Below, in pieces: positions 21,901 through 34,113 of a DNA stretch of 64,000 bases. The position numbers were made by a program, and so were the translations under genes. Source of the stretch: Gnetum montanum (lineage: Eukaryota > Streptophyta > Gnetopsida > Gnetales > Gnetaceae); the NCBI GenBank assembly GCA_015680685.1, contig MNCI01007854.1, positions 169,349 through 233,348 on the forward strand, in the 5' to 3' direction. The notes under the pieces were generated by a model. The model did not search any database. It saw only the letters and a program-made list of their open reading frames with translations, and had not been told where the DNA came from. How positions within the stretch are numbered: the stretch's first letter is position 1; each line of letters starts with the position of its first letter.

Positions 21901-23569
21901 TTTTGTTGACTTTTGTCAAACTTTCAAAATACAAGGAATTTTTTGATGAAATTGGGATCAAATGAAAACTTAGATGATGAAGAATAGTATGAAATCATGA
22001 GAAGAGGGCATTAAAGTTCATAAATTTGGAAAAATGGAGAAATTTTGATTTAATGGATGAATGCAATAAAAGATTGAGTATTGAGTGGTTTACACAATGG
22101 AAAATGCAAAATATAAGATTGTAATGATGTTAAAGGTAAGGAACCTTAACTAATCAAGCCAAAAGCTATGCAAGTGGGTCCTTCCCATAGCACGCTCATG
22201 CCCTTTTTGCTCTTGAATAACCTCAACTAAGGAGTCTGTGGACCCCATAGTTGATTTAACAATCATGATAAGTTAAGGACCAACCCAAAAGAATCCACTC
22301 AAGAATCCCAATATATCAGACTAAGACATAGAGCATAACATAGAACCTAGTAGTGAGGTGAGTTATGGTAGCATGGATGGATGATAGAGAAGGTGGAATG
22401 GAGTTCCAAATTAAGGTCATAAGAAATCCCTTGTGGAAGTGTGGTTAAAATGACCTAAGAAGTTCCATCCTTAGTCCAAATCAAAACCATCCACTTTCAG
22501 TGACTTTTCATCACCACTTTAAGACCGATCCACCCACTCAAGACACAAGAGTGTTCCCGCAAGATAACCACTATTCCAAAAAGAAGAAAGATAAGTAGGA
22601 AGTGAGAGAGAGAGAGAGAGCCTTAGTTAGAGGGGACCTTCAAGCATAGGTGTATGTCTTTTGAGTCTCATAACTAGTGCTTGTAGCCCTTTTATTTGTC
22701 CAAGGGGTGTGCTTTTAATTCTCATCATTTTTTCTTGAAATGCGAACCACACTATGCAAGGACTTATTCATGTTGAAGGGATGTGCTTTGAATTCCCATT
22801 GTTTTCTTCTTCTTCTTTTTCTACATGATGGGAACCACACCATGCAACCATGTTATTTGTCTTCCTATCATTGTTAGTGTGGAATGGTAAGAAGCCCATG
22901 AAAAACACTTAAGCACTCAAGCAAGAAGAAGAGAACAAAGAGTATTGAGTTCCCTTGAAGTCACACCCTTTACAAACCTTTGGATCCTTCCTAATTCTAG
23001 AACTACTAAGGTCACTAATTAATTAAAAGTTTCTTTAATGAAAAAGGCACCTTAAATTCCTAGAATAAGAAAAATCATAGAGTTCTTTGGATGGGTGGAT
23101 GTCGTGGACTCATTACCTGTCCCATGAAAAATAAACCATGTCAAAGTCATCAAACATCATAATTCAAAAATAAAAACCAGACATCAACAATCACACATTA
23201 AGCACAAACCATTATTAGTAAACAACAATAGCAGCATTGTGTCATGTGAAAATAAATCAAATTTATTAGCAAAAATGAGAAAATATCACACTTAATTAAA
23301 AGAAACATAAGAAACAAAATAAAGTAAAATATATAAGAAAGTGTAAAATAATCAAGAAAATTTACATGTACTAAAAATGGTATAAAATTAAAAAATTTTG
23401 AAAATAAAAACTTTGTAAGATCAAAATGTGAAAAAAAAAGGTAGAAAAACTGAGAAGCCATGGTAATGGTTAGCATGGATGGCCATCTTCTCCATGACTA
23501 AGTTGGAAGGAGGAGATCCAAAAAATAGCACTTGGGTGTCCATTAGGTGAGGTGGTATTTACACTGGTC
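21901..23569 (-). other. noncoding region between integrase and promoter block of element C
   Basis: No coding signal. Contains a (GA)n run at 22608-22620. 22780-23560 is the inverted counterpart of the 3' region of element A; 22140-22780 has counterparts in element D (28670-29260) and element E (40330-40880). Confidence 0.6.
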
Positions 23570-26500
23570 AATCTTGGTTCTAGGAAAGGCATAATTTATT
23601 TGATATTGAGCAAATACTTTTTATTTGGGTTGTTAGGTTTGTAAATTATCATGGCCCCAGAGGGAAAGGTTTGATCAATTATATAAGGCCCCTCCCTCAA
23701 TGTTTGAGATTTTTCCTTTTGAGGTACATGTGTTGGGTTCCAGTAGAGGACCTTATCTCCTAGTTAAAACTTTTCTTTCCTAATTCTAAGGTTGTGGAAT
23801 TGCTTGCTAAATGCCTTGTTCACCTCATTAAAAGATAGGGCCACTAAGCGATTTTCATCTAGCATGCTCAGATTGATCAATCAATCTTTCCTTTTGTGCT
23901 AAACTTAGGTCAAGGTTTAGTTCATAGGCCATTGAGAGTGTACAAACTTTAGATTGAATTGGAAGCGTTGGAAGTTTTTTGTACACTAACTCATAAGGAG
24001 AATATCCAATAGGAAGTTTCCAAGTTGATCGGTAATCCTAGAGAGCATCATTAAGTTTTATACTCCAATCCTTCCTATATTTGCTAATGGTTTTGTGTTA
24101 ATATTTTTGTAATCTCCTAGTTGGTTACCTTTGCTTGCCCATTGGCTTGGGGTGGTAAGGTGTTGTTAATTTATATTCTACTCCCAAGTGTTACATTAAT
24201 TTTTTAAATGTGGCACATGTGAAATGAGTCCCATTATTAGAAATTAGGGAATGTGGCACCCTAAACATATTGATAATATGTTGTATAAATCTGGTGGTAG
24301 TGGATGATATGCAATTTGTAACGGTTGTCGCTTCAACCCATTTTGTGCAATAGTCAGTTGCAACTATAATATACATTTTCCTGTTAGACATGGATGTGAT
24401 GCGACCCATGAAGTTAATGTCCCATATGTCAAAAGGTTCTAGTGGTTGAATCCACTATTAACGACCTTCCATATGAACTGTCATCCCCCTGTCATGTTGA
24501 CAACATTCACAAGACTTGACAAAATGGTGGGCATCCCTAAAGATTGTGGGCCAATAGTATCCTACCATCAGGATTTTTATGGCCATGCATCTCCCTACAT
24601 AGTGGCTTCCACAAGGTCCTTCACGGGCATCCTAGAGAACACATAGTTGATCTTCATTAGGGACACACCAACAGATCAAGTCATCGATACACACCTTGTA
24701 AAGATGTCCATTGATTTCCATGAAGTATTTGACTCGATGAAGAAATTCTTGTTTCTTCCTAAAATTCAAGTCTTGTGGCATCTCTTGAGGAAGAAGATAT
24801 GTGAGGATGCCATTATACTATACTGCTTTTTCAAGCGTTTATTCATTTATTGCTCCAGTAAAGAGGAGTTTGTTTGGAAATTGATCAAAGAGCAGGCTCT
24901 CCTCCTCTTTGTTATCCCATCTTAAGTGAGAAATATGGTCAATGACCACATTCTCAGTTCCTTTTTGATCTACCATAGTAAGATCAAATTCTTGCAAGAT
25001 CACAAGCTACTGTATAACATGAGGACTCACCGTCAGCTTATTCATAAGGAAGTGAATTGCATTATGGTCCGTATGTACAAATACTTTGTAACCTAGCACA
25101 TAATGTCTAAACTTTTCTAGTGCATACACCACTATCATTAATTCTTTTTCCATGGTGATCTAATTTAACTATGTCCCCATAATGCTTCAACTCTCATAGT
25201 GGATATAATATGGACATTTCCTATCATCCATCTACATGAGCACGAATCCCAAAGCATAGTTAGATGCATCTATTATGATATGGAATGGTTTGGACCAATC
25301 TGGTTCTCATAGGATTGGTGTTTCTATGAGTTTTACTTTTAATTATTGGAATGCATTTTCACATTCCTTAGTCCAAATGAATGGTGCATCTTTTTTTGTA
25401 AGTCCTACCAATGGTTTTGCAATCCTAGAGAATTTCTCAATAAAGCATCAATAGTAACTAGTGTGCCCAAGGAATGACTAAACATCTTTGATGGCCTTTT
25501 CTTGACATGTTATTCCTTAGATGACCCTTATCTTTTCTAGGTCTACCTCAATCCCTTTCTACAAAATTCAATGCCCTGGCATAATGCCTTCTTGGACCAT
25601 GAGATGGCTCTTTTTCCAATTAACCATAGGTTTGTTTCAACACATCTCTTTTAGTACTTACTCAAGTCGGTCCAAGGCTTTCTCAAAGGTAGCTCCATAG
25701 GTGAAGAAGTCATCCATGAAAACTTCAACATCACTACCAATTTGTTGTTGAAAGATACTAAGGACTAAGCATTGAAATGTTGCAAGGGCATTGCATAGGC
25801 CAAATGACATCTTACAATATGCAAAAGTTCCCCAGGGACTCATGAATGTTGTCTTGGCTTGGTCTTCTAGTGTGATCGGGATTTGGTTATAGCCACTATA
25901 ATTGTCCAAGAAACTATAATAACAATGCTTAAATATGGTGTCTAATACTTAATCTAGAAATGGCAAAGGAAAGTGATCCTTAAATGTTGTCATGTTTAAC
26001 AACTTAAAGTCAATGAAAACCCATCATTTACCATCCTTCTTTGGTACAATTACAAGTGAGCTAACCCACTCACTATCTATGATTAGATAGATAAACCCCA
26101 CCTTGAGGAGTTGCTCTATTTCCTCCTTAACAATTTGCTTCAATTTGAGGTTTAGCCACCTTTGCAGTTGCCTTCTAGGCTTTATGGCTAGGTCAATGTA
26201 GATATGATGCTGGAATATCCTTAGATCGATTCCTGTTAGCTCTGGATATGACCAAGCAAAGGTGATTGACTATTTATTTACCACTTTCAACAACTTTTCT
26301 TTTTGTTGAGGAGCAAGTTTGGTGTTAATGATGACTAGTTTACCATTCTTTAAAAATGCATACTCCATTTGGACTAGTAAATTTTTTAGTTCTAAGGGCT
26401 CTTACCTGAAATGATTAGGGATCTCCAACTCTCCCCAATAGTTATTATCATCTTCATTAGAGAGTTGGGAATGGACTTGTTCAATTTTTTCCATGCCTTC

Positions 26501-27043
26501 AATGTATGCATAAGTTAAACTCTCAATTGGTTCCATGCATATTGTGCTACTATCTGAATCAACTATCAGCCACTGGGTGCCCTCCTACTTTGTGGTTGCT
26601 ACATATAGACATTGTTGAATATTAACTTCTTGCGCACATTGATTGTATTCCTTAATGTATGTGCTTTTGATGGACTAAATCTTTTTCACACAATTGCACC
26701 TATTGTCATTACACATGATGCATGGAATATGCTTCTTCTTAATTTTTCCTAACTCATTCTCCTTAGATATTTCGAGAGATAGGTTCCTTATATCCATTTG
26801 CACATCAACGATGCTTAACTAAGCCCTTCCCATGATGATGGAAAAGTCACTTTTGTTATTGTTCATCTTGATTACCAGAAATTCAACAGGATAGGACCAT
26901 CCATAGACTATGGAAACAATGTCCTCTACTAATCCTAAGGGAACCATAATCGATTGATCTACTAATTCTAAATGGATGTTGCTCTTCTTAAGAGGTGGTA
27001 GGTTCCAAGCTTTGTACATATCATGGGAGATGAGGTTAATTCT
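23570..27043 (-). pseudogene. pol of element C: end of protease, RT, RNase H, integrase
   Basis: 27043-26819 starts just after the protease catalytic Asp ('INLISHDMYKAWNLPPL', then 'FSIIMGRA'), so the active site is lost. RT: 25909-25658 has 'MSFGLCNALATFQ' and 'VEVFMDDFFTYG', with an intact -DD- pair. RNase H about 25560-24940. Integrase: 24409-24191 has 'YIIVATDYCTKW' and 'LISNNGTHF', where the second catalytic Asp of the DDE triad is Asn. Stops occur throughout, so it is non-functional. Confidence 0.75.
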
Positions 27044-27082
27044 GAATATGGCTGGGTATAGGGGATAACTCACTGCTCATCA
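27044..27082 (+). repeat. last 39 bp of the 5' LTR of element E
   Basis: Matches the end of the 3' LTR at 42671-42709 (shared 'GGGGNTAACTCAC' and terminal CTCATCA). The rest of the LTR has been replaced by element C sequence. Confidence 0.65.
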
Positions 27083-27101
27083 TTGGTGTTGTTGCCAAGG
27101 A
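27083..27101 (+). other. primer-binding site of element E (tRNA-Asp type)
   Basis: TTGGTGTTGTTGCCAAGGA directly after the LTR end; compare TGGCGCCGTTGCCGGGGA for tRNA-Asp. The differences are transitions at CpG-type positions. Confidence 0.65.
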
Positions 27102-27207
27102 TGATGCTAGCTATCTAGATTAGTTATATCATACACGATCATTGTAAATGCATTAACGATTTATCTTCTAGAAAATATTAAGTCATACACATCATTAGCT
27201 AACAAAA

Positions 27208-27325
27208 ATGTCTCTTTCACAACAAAGAAATAATGCATTGTATGGATAGAACATTCATTGGAGAACAATGAGATATATATTAAAGAAAATTGGAGTGACC
27301 AACCTTAGATAGGAGTCTCATATTG
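27208..27325 (+). pseudogene. 5' end of gag of element E
   Basis: ATG 27208 opens 'MSLSQQRNNALYG' before a stop. The coding region is cut by element D and continues at 37003. Confidence 0.45.
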
Positions 27326-27936
27326 ATGAGTGGTGAGGTACCCCTACACTCAACCATACGAATACGAGCGTCTCATGCGCGATCCAGTCGAACTCCAAGG
27401 ACTAAGTGCTTACACGCCCTAATGGAACACTTAAGGTTAATCAATCATTGTCTTCCCAGACTTACTTGTGTTGTCACGATTGTATGGTTAAGTAAGCTTG
27501 AGGTGTATGATTTTTATATCTTTTTATCTTTTTAATGCTTATGCTAATAAGGGAAAGGTGAAGAAACTAAATATCTAACTTTTATTAACTATTCATTAAC
27601 TAAGTTCTAATTATCCTAGCACCAGTATTCGTTCCCACTTGCTGNNNNNNNNNNNNNNNNNNNNNNNNNNNNNNNNNNNNNNNNNNNNNNNNNNNNNNNN
27701 NNNNNNNNNNNNNNNNNNNNNNNNNNNNNNNNNNNNNNNNNNNNNNNNNNNNNNNNNNNNNNNNNNNNNNNNNNNNNNNNNNNNNNNTGGAATGGTAAAA
27801 CTGCTATAGTTTGGCTAAGGGTCTAGATCTAGATGAGTGAACAAGGAAAAGCCACCTCTTATTTATAGAACTAGTGATGGGCTACAATATCGCGTACGCG
27901 ATATCGCAGAGGCGAATGCAATATCACGGCTCATCA
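27326..27936 (-). repeat. 3' LTR of element D (contains the assembly gap)
   Basis: 611 positions including 143 N. Matches 36186-36997 on both sides of the gap. Near its U3 start it carries ATATCGCGTACGCGATAT (27887-27904), a perfect 18-bp palindrome, and a minus-strand TATA box TTCTATAAATAAG at 27860-27872. Confidence 0.9.
27645..27787. other. assembly gap (143 N)
   Basis: Run of N inside the LTR of element D. The intact partner LTR has 328 bp (36507-36834) between the matching flanks, so the true gap is probably about 330 bp. Confidence 0.95.
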
Positions 27937-29863
27937 TACCTCCATGACTAAATGAAAACTCATCCTCGAGTTCCTCTCAAAATATTGGGAAGGTATGGGA
28001 TTATTGACTTGAATGACACTAACAGTGAATGGGATTACATGTGAATGGATCATCATTACAATACATGACAAATTAGTGTTCATGAAAACAAGAGTGAACA
28101 CTATACACATATGACATCCAACCTTATTTGGTAGCTGAGAGAGAAGAGAGAAGAGAGAGAGAAAAGAAGAAGTTTTTTGCTACCAATACCAAGATTGCAC
28201 TTTTCTTTGTCCATCCATAAGGACGTCATCAATCTTGTTCCTTGCATAACTGCTCCAACACCCATCCATTCCAAGTGTTTCCTCCAGATCTAATCCATTG
28301 TTGTATGATTGCCATCTGCACACACAACACAGTCTGATATTAGCAAGGGTAAATGAATCACAATGCAGTTAATACCTTGCCTCAATGTAAGGTCCATTGG
28401 CTGAGTTGTGATATGGCTAATGCTGATCTGGAGATATAATACTAGTGACTACCCGAGGTGTAGGGGTTAAGAGAAAATCAAAAAAATTGGACCAAGACCC
28501 CCATGACTGAGAGCAAATTTCCGATAGCAATAGAATGGAAAAAGATAAGGAATAAGAAAGATGGAGAAAAATAAACAATAGCCATGCCAATAAAATGGAT
28601 GTCAAAGATGGAAATGAACAAAATAAATGGTGATAGCAGAAATGTTTAAGGAAAAGAAATTAATGGATGCACCAAATAGGAATGCCAATGGGTCCTCCCC
28701 AAAGCAGGCTCACGCCCTTAATGCCCTAACAATCCCACATTCAAAGAGTCCATAGGCTCTAGAAATGTCATTTAGAAGCAAGATTTAAATTCTTAACCAC
28801 AAGAGTTTACCAAAAAGAAAACAATGCATCAACCAAAATATGGACTATTGATACAACCGGCAATGAGGGAAACAATGGAGGAAGAACGATGGAAAGAAGA
28901 GAATGGAATGGAATCTCAAGAATAAGGTGGTGTATAGCCCCTTATGTGTTAATGGTTAATGTGACTTAGTATATCTCATTCCAAATCCAACCTCAAACAA
29001 ACCACATCCAGTGACTTCGCATTAATACATTTGGCCAATCCATCCACTTCAAGTAGCAAAAATGCTTCCACTAAAGAGCCATCACCATTCCAACGAAATG
29101 AAAGAGGAGAAAGTAGGGAGCGAGAAGGGTCTTAGTTAGAGGGAACATGTTTATTTTAGTTCCATAACTAGTGCTTGTAGCCCAAATGATTATTTCATCT
29201 AAGGGATGTGCTTTGAATTCTCACTATTTTTTTTTACGTGAGAACCATACCATGCAAAGACTTATTATTTTTATTAGCTCAGCTTCCTGATAATGGGGTA
29301 ATGTCGAAATGGTAAGAAAACTCAAGAAGAAAACATCCAAGCACCCAAGAGAATGGCTAGCACAAGTGCATCAAATCCCCTTGAAGCCACACCCTTTCAA
29401 TCCTTGAGTCCTTCATTAGTTTGAGAAATGCCCAGTCACTGATTCGTTGATAGTTCTTATTATTGAGAAAGGGACTGTACAGTTCCAAGCTAAGAGAGGC
29501 CATAGAAAATCATGGATGCATGGATGATGTGGACTCATTGCTTGTTATATCAAAAGAACCATACCAAAGTATCAACATCATAACTTAAAGGTAAAAACCA
29601 AACATTAGCAATCAATAGAATACAGTTCATACCATCATCAGGAGCACTTATTAGGTGAAAAACTAAACAAAATAAACAAACACACAAAGAAATGAAAGAG
29701 TCTGAACGATGTTGCAAAATAAAAAACAAGTTAAAGAAATTTGTAAAACAAAAATGTGTAAAAAAAAACTTAAAAAGGAACTAAGGGCCTTGGTTGATTA
29801 GCATAGGTGGCCATCTCCCCCATGACAGAGTTGAAAGGGAGAGATCCAAAATAATGAGCAAGG
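27937..29863 (-). other. 3' noncoding region of element D
   Basis: No long frame. Contains a purine-rich (GA)n stretch at 28136-28172 and a T-rich tract. 27937-28070 matches the sequence before the 3' LTR of element E ('ggatgagttttcatttagtc' on the minus strand). A minus-strand 'tgtgtgcagATGGCA' near 28310 sits where element C has its extra ORF start, but only about 20 codons follow, so the ORF is absent in D. Confidence 0.55.
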
Positions 29864-32800
29864 TCATCCTCTCTCAGAGGTATTATGTGCACCAACTATT
29901 CTAAGTTCATGGAAGGGTTTTCTTTGTTGCACATTGACCAATAATCTCTTATCAGGGCTTTTAGGTTTGTATATGGTCATGGCTCCTGAGGGAAAGGTTG
30001 TGTGAATGATGTAAGGCTCTTCCCACAATGTTTCAAATTTTGTATGTTGGGGCACATGTGTGGGGTTCCAGTAAAAGACCTTATCTCCTAGTTAGTACTT
30101 AACCTTTTGAATTTTTAAGTCATGACATTGTTTGTTATGTGCCTTGTGCAACTCATTTGATGATAGGGCAACCAATCGATTTTCATCTAGCATGTTTAGA
30201 GTTGTCAATATTTTTTTTTGTGCTAAATAAAGGTTAAGGTAGAGGTCACATGCCATGGATAGTGTATGGAGCTCGGTTTGAATTGGAAGCTTTGGAAGTT
30301 TTCCATATACTAACTCATAGGGAGAGTAGCCTGTAGGGAATTTCCAAGTCGAGCTGTATGCCTAGAGAGCATTATTTAGTTTAATGCTCCAATCTTGCAT
30401 ATATTTGCTAATTGTCCTTGTTAATATTTTAGTGATCTCTCAATTAGTGACCTCGACTTGCCCATTAGCTTGGAGGTGATAAGGTGTAGTCAATTTATGT
30501 TCAACCCCTAAGCGTTGCATCAACTTTCAAAAGATTGCATCCTTGAAGTGTGTTCCATTATCTGAGATAAGTGCACGTAGCATACCAAACCTATTAACAA
30601 CTTGTTATTGTACAAATCATGCAACTGTAGACGATGTGCAATTTGTTACAGTAGCTACTTCAGCTCATTTTGTTAGATAGTCAATAGCAACAATGATGTA
30701 CGCTTTTCCATTGGACATTGATGTAATGGACCCCATAAAGTCTATTCCCCAAATGTCAAAGGGTTCCAAAGGTTGAATCCATTGTTGTGGACCCTCCATT
30801 CTAGCAGTCATTCCTCCATCATGTTGATAGTGCTCATAGGATTGGACAAATTGATGGGCATCCCGAAATAGTATTGGCTTGTAATATCTTGTAAGCAAGA
30901 TCTTAATAGCCGTTCGTCTCCCTGCATAGTAACCCCCACAAGGGCCCTCATGAGTGTCTTGGAAAACTCTTAATTGGTCCACATCGAGCACACACCATTG
31001 AACCAAGCCATCAGGATAGACTTTGTAAAGTTGTCCATTGATCTCCATGAAGTACTTGGCTCTGTGAAGAAACTTTTGTTTCTTCCTAAGGTCCAGCTCC
31101 TGTGGTGTTTGTTGGAAAAGGAGATAGGTGAGAATGCTACTATACTAATTTGTTTCCATGGGTTGGTTATTCACTACACTAGCAAAGAGGGTTTCATTAG
31201 GAAAATGATCAGATATGGCGTATCCATCCTCTTTGTTGTCCCAGTGCAACCGAGATAACTGATCTACAACTACGTTCTTGGTGCCCTTTCGATCTATCAT
31301 CGTTAGATCAAACTCCTATAGGATTACCAACCATCGTATAATATGAGGGCTAACCATTGGCTTGTTCATGAGGAACCTGATTGCACTATGATCCGTATAA
31401 ATGTACACTTTTTAGCCTAACACATAGTGCCTAAACTTGTCCAATGCAAACACTACAACCATTAATTATTTTTCTGTAGTCATGTAGTTAAGTTGTACAC
31501 CAGCAATACTCCTACTTGTACAGTGGATGTAGTAAGGATGCTTTTGGTCATCTAACTGTGTAAGTATGGCTCCTAAGGCATAATTGATGCATCAGTCATT
31601 ATATGGAACGGTCTAGACTAGTCAGGGGCTTGTAGAATGGGAGTTTCCACAAGCTTTCTTTTTAAGTTTGGAATGCTCATTCACATTCCCTTGTCCATTC
31701 GAATGGTTCATCTTTCATCGTTAGTTCTACCAACAATTTGGAAATCTTGGAGAAGTTCTCAATGAATCTCCTATAGTAGCCAGTGTGTCCAAGGAATGAC
31801 CAAATTTCTTTGACAGTTTCTAGTTGTCAGGTGATCCCTTGGATGACTCTAACTTTATCTGGGTCTACCTCTATTTCTAACTATGAAATCTTATGCCCAA
31901 GTACTATGCCCTCGTAGACCATTAGATGGCTTTTCTACCAATTGAGCCTTAAGTTGGTTTCTACACATCATTTTAGCACTTTCTCTAATCAGTCCAAGGC
32001 TTGATCAAAGCTTGTCCCATAAGTAGCAAAGTCGTCCATAAAGACTTCCACTCCGTTCCATATCTGCTGTTGGAATATGCTTAGAACTAAATGTTGAAAC
32101 GTGGTAGGAGCATTGCACAAGCCGAATGGCATCTGTTTATATGCAAACATTCCCCAAGGACTGGTGAACATTGTTTTGGCTTAATCTTCTGGTGTTATCC
32201 GTATTTGGTTGTACCACTATAACCATCCAGAAAACTATAATAGCGATGCCCTGTTATGGTGTCTAAGACTTGGTCAATGAATGGCAACGGAAAGTGATCC
32301 TTGAATGTTGCCATGTTCAGTAGCCTAAAATCTATACACATCCTCCATTTTCCCCCCTTTTTAGGCACGATCACCAGAGGGCTAACCCATTCACTATCAG
32401 CAATGGGATATATGAACCCAGCCTTAAGAAGTTGTTCTATCTCTTCTTTTACTATTTGTTTCAATTTTGGGTTTAATTGTCTCTGCAGTTGTTTTCAAGG
32501 TTTCATGGAGGGGTCCGTGTAAATCCTATGCTGGCATATCCTAGGATCTATTCTGGTTAACTCAGGGTATGACCAAGTAAAGGCTTTTGACCACTTGTTT
32601 ATCACTTTCAGCAGTCTTTCTTTTTGTTTGGGAACAAGTCTTGCGTTGATGATCACCGATTTTCCATTTTTGAGGATCATATATTCCAGACTGATGGGCA
32701 ATGGTTTCAAATCTAGGGGCTCTTGTTTAAATCTCTCAAGAATTTCCAACTTCCCCCAGTTGATGTTTTCGAGGCTAAGGTTTTGAAGTTGGCAACGAAC

Positions 32801-33400
32801 TTGCTCAAGTGTGTCTATGCTTCCAATGTAAGCACTAGTTATTCCCTCAGTTAATTCCATGCATGTTATCGAGTTGCTCTCTTGATCAACCATCAGCCAC
32901 TGAGTGTCCTCTTGTCATGTGGCTACTGCATACAGGCACCTTTGTATATTAATTTCTTGTGCACACCGATTGCATGTAGGCAATGCTAAACTTTGCATAA
33001 CCCATGATTTTTGCATACAATGGCACCCTATGTCACTGTATGCAATGCATGGAACTTTCTTCTTCTCAATCTTTTCAAAAGTGTTCTTCTTGGATATTTC
33101 CAGGGAAAGATCGTGGATTCCTAGGCGTGCATCTATAGTACTTAGCCATGCTTTTCCCATTATTATTGGGAAGTCCCCCTTACCGTTGTTTACTTGTATC
33201 ACTAGGAAATCAACTGGATATGACCACCCACATATAGTGGTAATAATGTCCTCCATCAGTCCCAAGGGGACTGTGATGGACTGGTTAGCCAACTCTAGCC
33301 AAATGTTACTCTTCCTTAATGGAGGCAGGTTCTAAGCTTTGTACATCTCCTATGATATTAGGTTGACTCTAGAACCTGAGTCTAGAAGAGCTTTACATGG
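29864..33400 (-). pseudogene. pol of element D: protease, RT, RNase H, integrase (scattered stops)
   Basis: Protease active site 'LLDSGSRVNLIS' near 33390 (DSG intact), then 33292-32915 with 'FPIIMGKAWLSTIDARLGIHD'. The RT lead-in is 32893-32495. RT fingers/palm at 32464-32195 have 'PLVIVPKKGGKWRMCIDFRL', and 32171-31989 has 'MPFGLCNAPTTFQ' and 'VEVFMDDFATYG'. RNase H about 31900-31100. Integrase: 31048-30665 has 'THEGPCGG' and 'DIWGIDFMGSI'; further on 'ISDNGTHF' and 'GQVEVTNREI' complete a recognisable D-D-E triad; 30055-29864 is the C-terminus. Interruptions are mostly TGG to TGA/TAG or CAA to TAA changes. Confidence 0.8.
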
Positions 33401-34113
33401 TTCATTCCCAATGACTTGGAGATAGATTAGAGGACTTCCAGGATCAAAGAATTTCTTGGGAAGGTGGCCCACCTTAATCCAATCAGTAATGGCATGTGTT
33501 AACATAACTGTATGCATTAAGCTTGATTTTTGGGTGAAGGAGGTCTCAAAACCTTATTTGGTATGGAGGTGTTTATATGCCCAATCGCTTATGATGATGA
33601 GGGCTTAGTTGGATTATTGGTTTTGAAGAAAGGTCTTTTCATCATAAGATTGTCAGAACCAACTGCGGGTTGAGGATTCATAGCCCTCGTGACATTGGGT
33701 TGCTGCGGTTGAGTGGGGAATACCCCTTGCATTACTGGAGCAGGTGGTAGTGGAGCTATCAGTTTAAGAGTCGCAAATGGGTTTAGAGGATGGTATGTAT
33801 GTGGTGTGTCTCCCTTAGGAGAAGGAGTCTTGTAATACTCCTAAGCTTGGTTGTGACATTGTGAGGTCACATGACTGACAGAGTCACTTGAAGAGATTGG
33901 CTGCTGCATGTAGTAGCCATATGGATCTGGTTACCAGTAAGGGTATTGTTGCCTTGGCGGTGGCATCCCCCATGACCATGGGTATTGCCACTACTGGTGT
34001 TGCTCAATAGGTTGTGGTAGAGTTCCACTTGGATAATATGTTAGTGGTTGGTGGAACTTCCTCAAGTTACCTTGGGGATAAGATAACCATTGAGGTGCTT
34101 GCCGTTTGTTGAG

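Larger units (their letters stand above)
19285..27043 (-). mobile_element. Element C: truncated relative of A with an extra ORF
   Basis: On the minus strand: end of protease (27043), RT, RNase H, integrase (to about 23570), a noncoding region, an LTR-like promoter block (21780-21900) and a third ORF (21336-19285). Both LTRs and gag are gone. At 27043 it changes within a few bases to the last 39 bp of an LTR of element E; at 19284 it abuts A tail to tail. With A it forms a large inverted repeat (17489-19284 against about 22780-24640). Confidence 0.75.

Noticed and set aside
32904-33335. 143-codon plus-strand frame in element D
   Set aside because: Antisense of the protease region of D on the minus strand.
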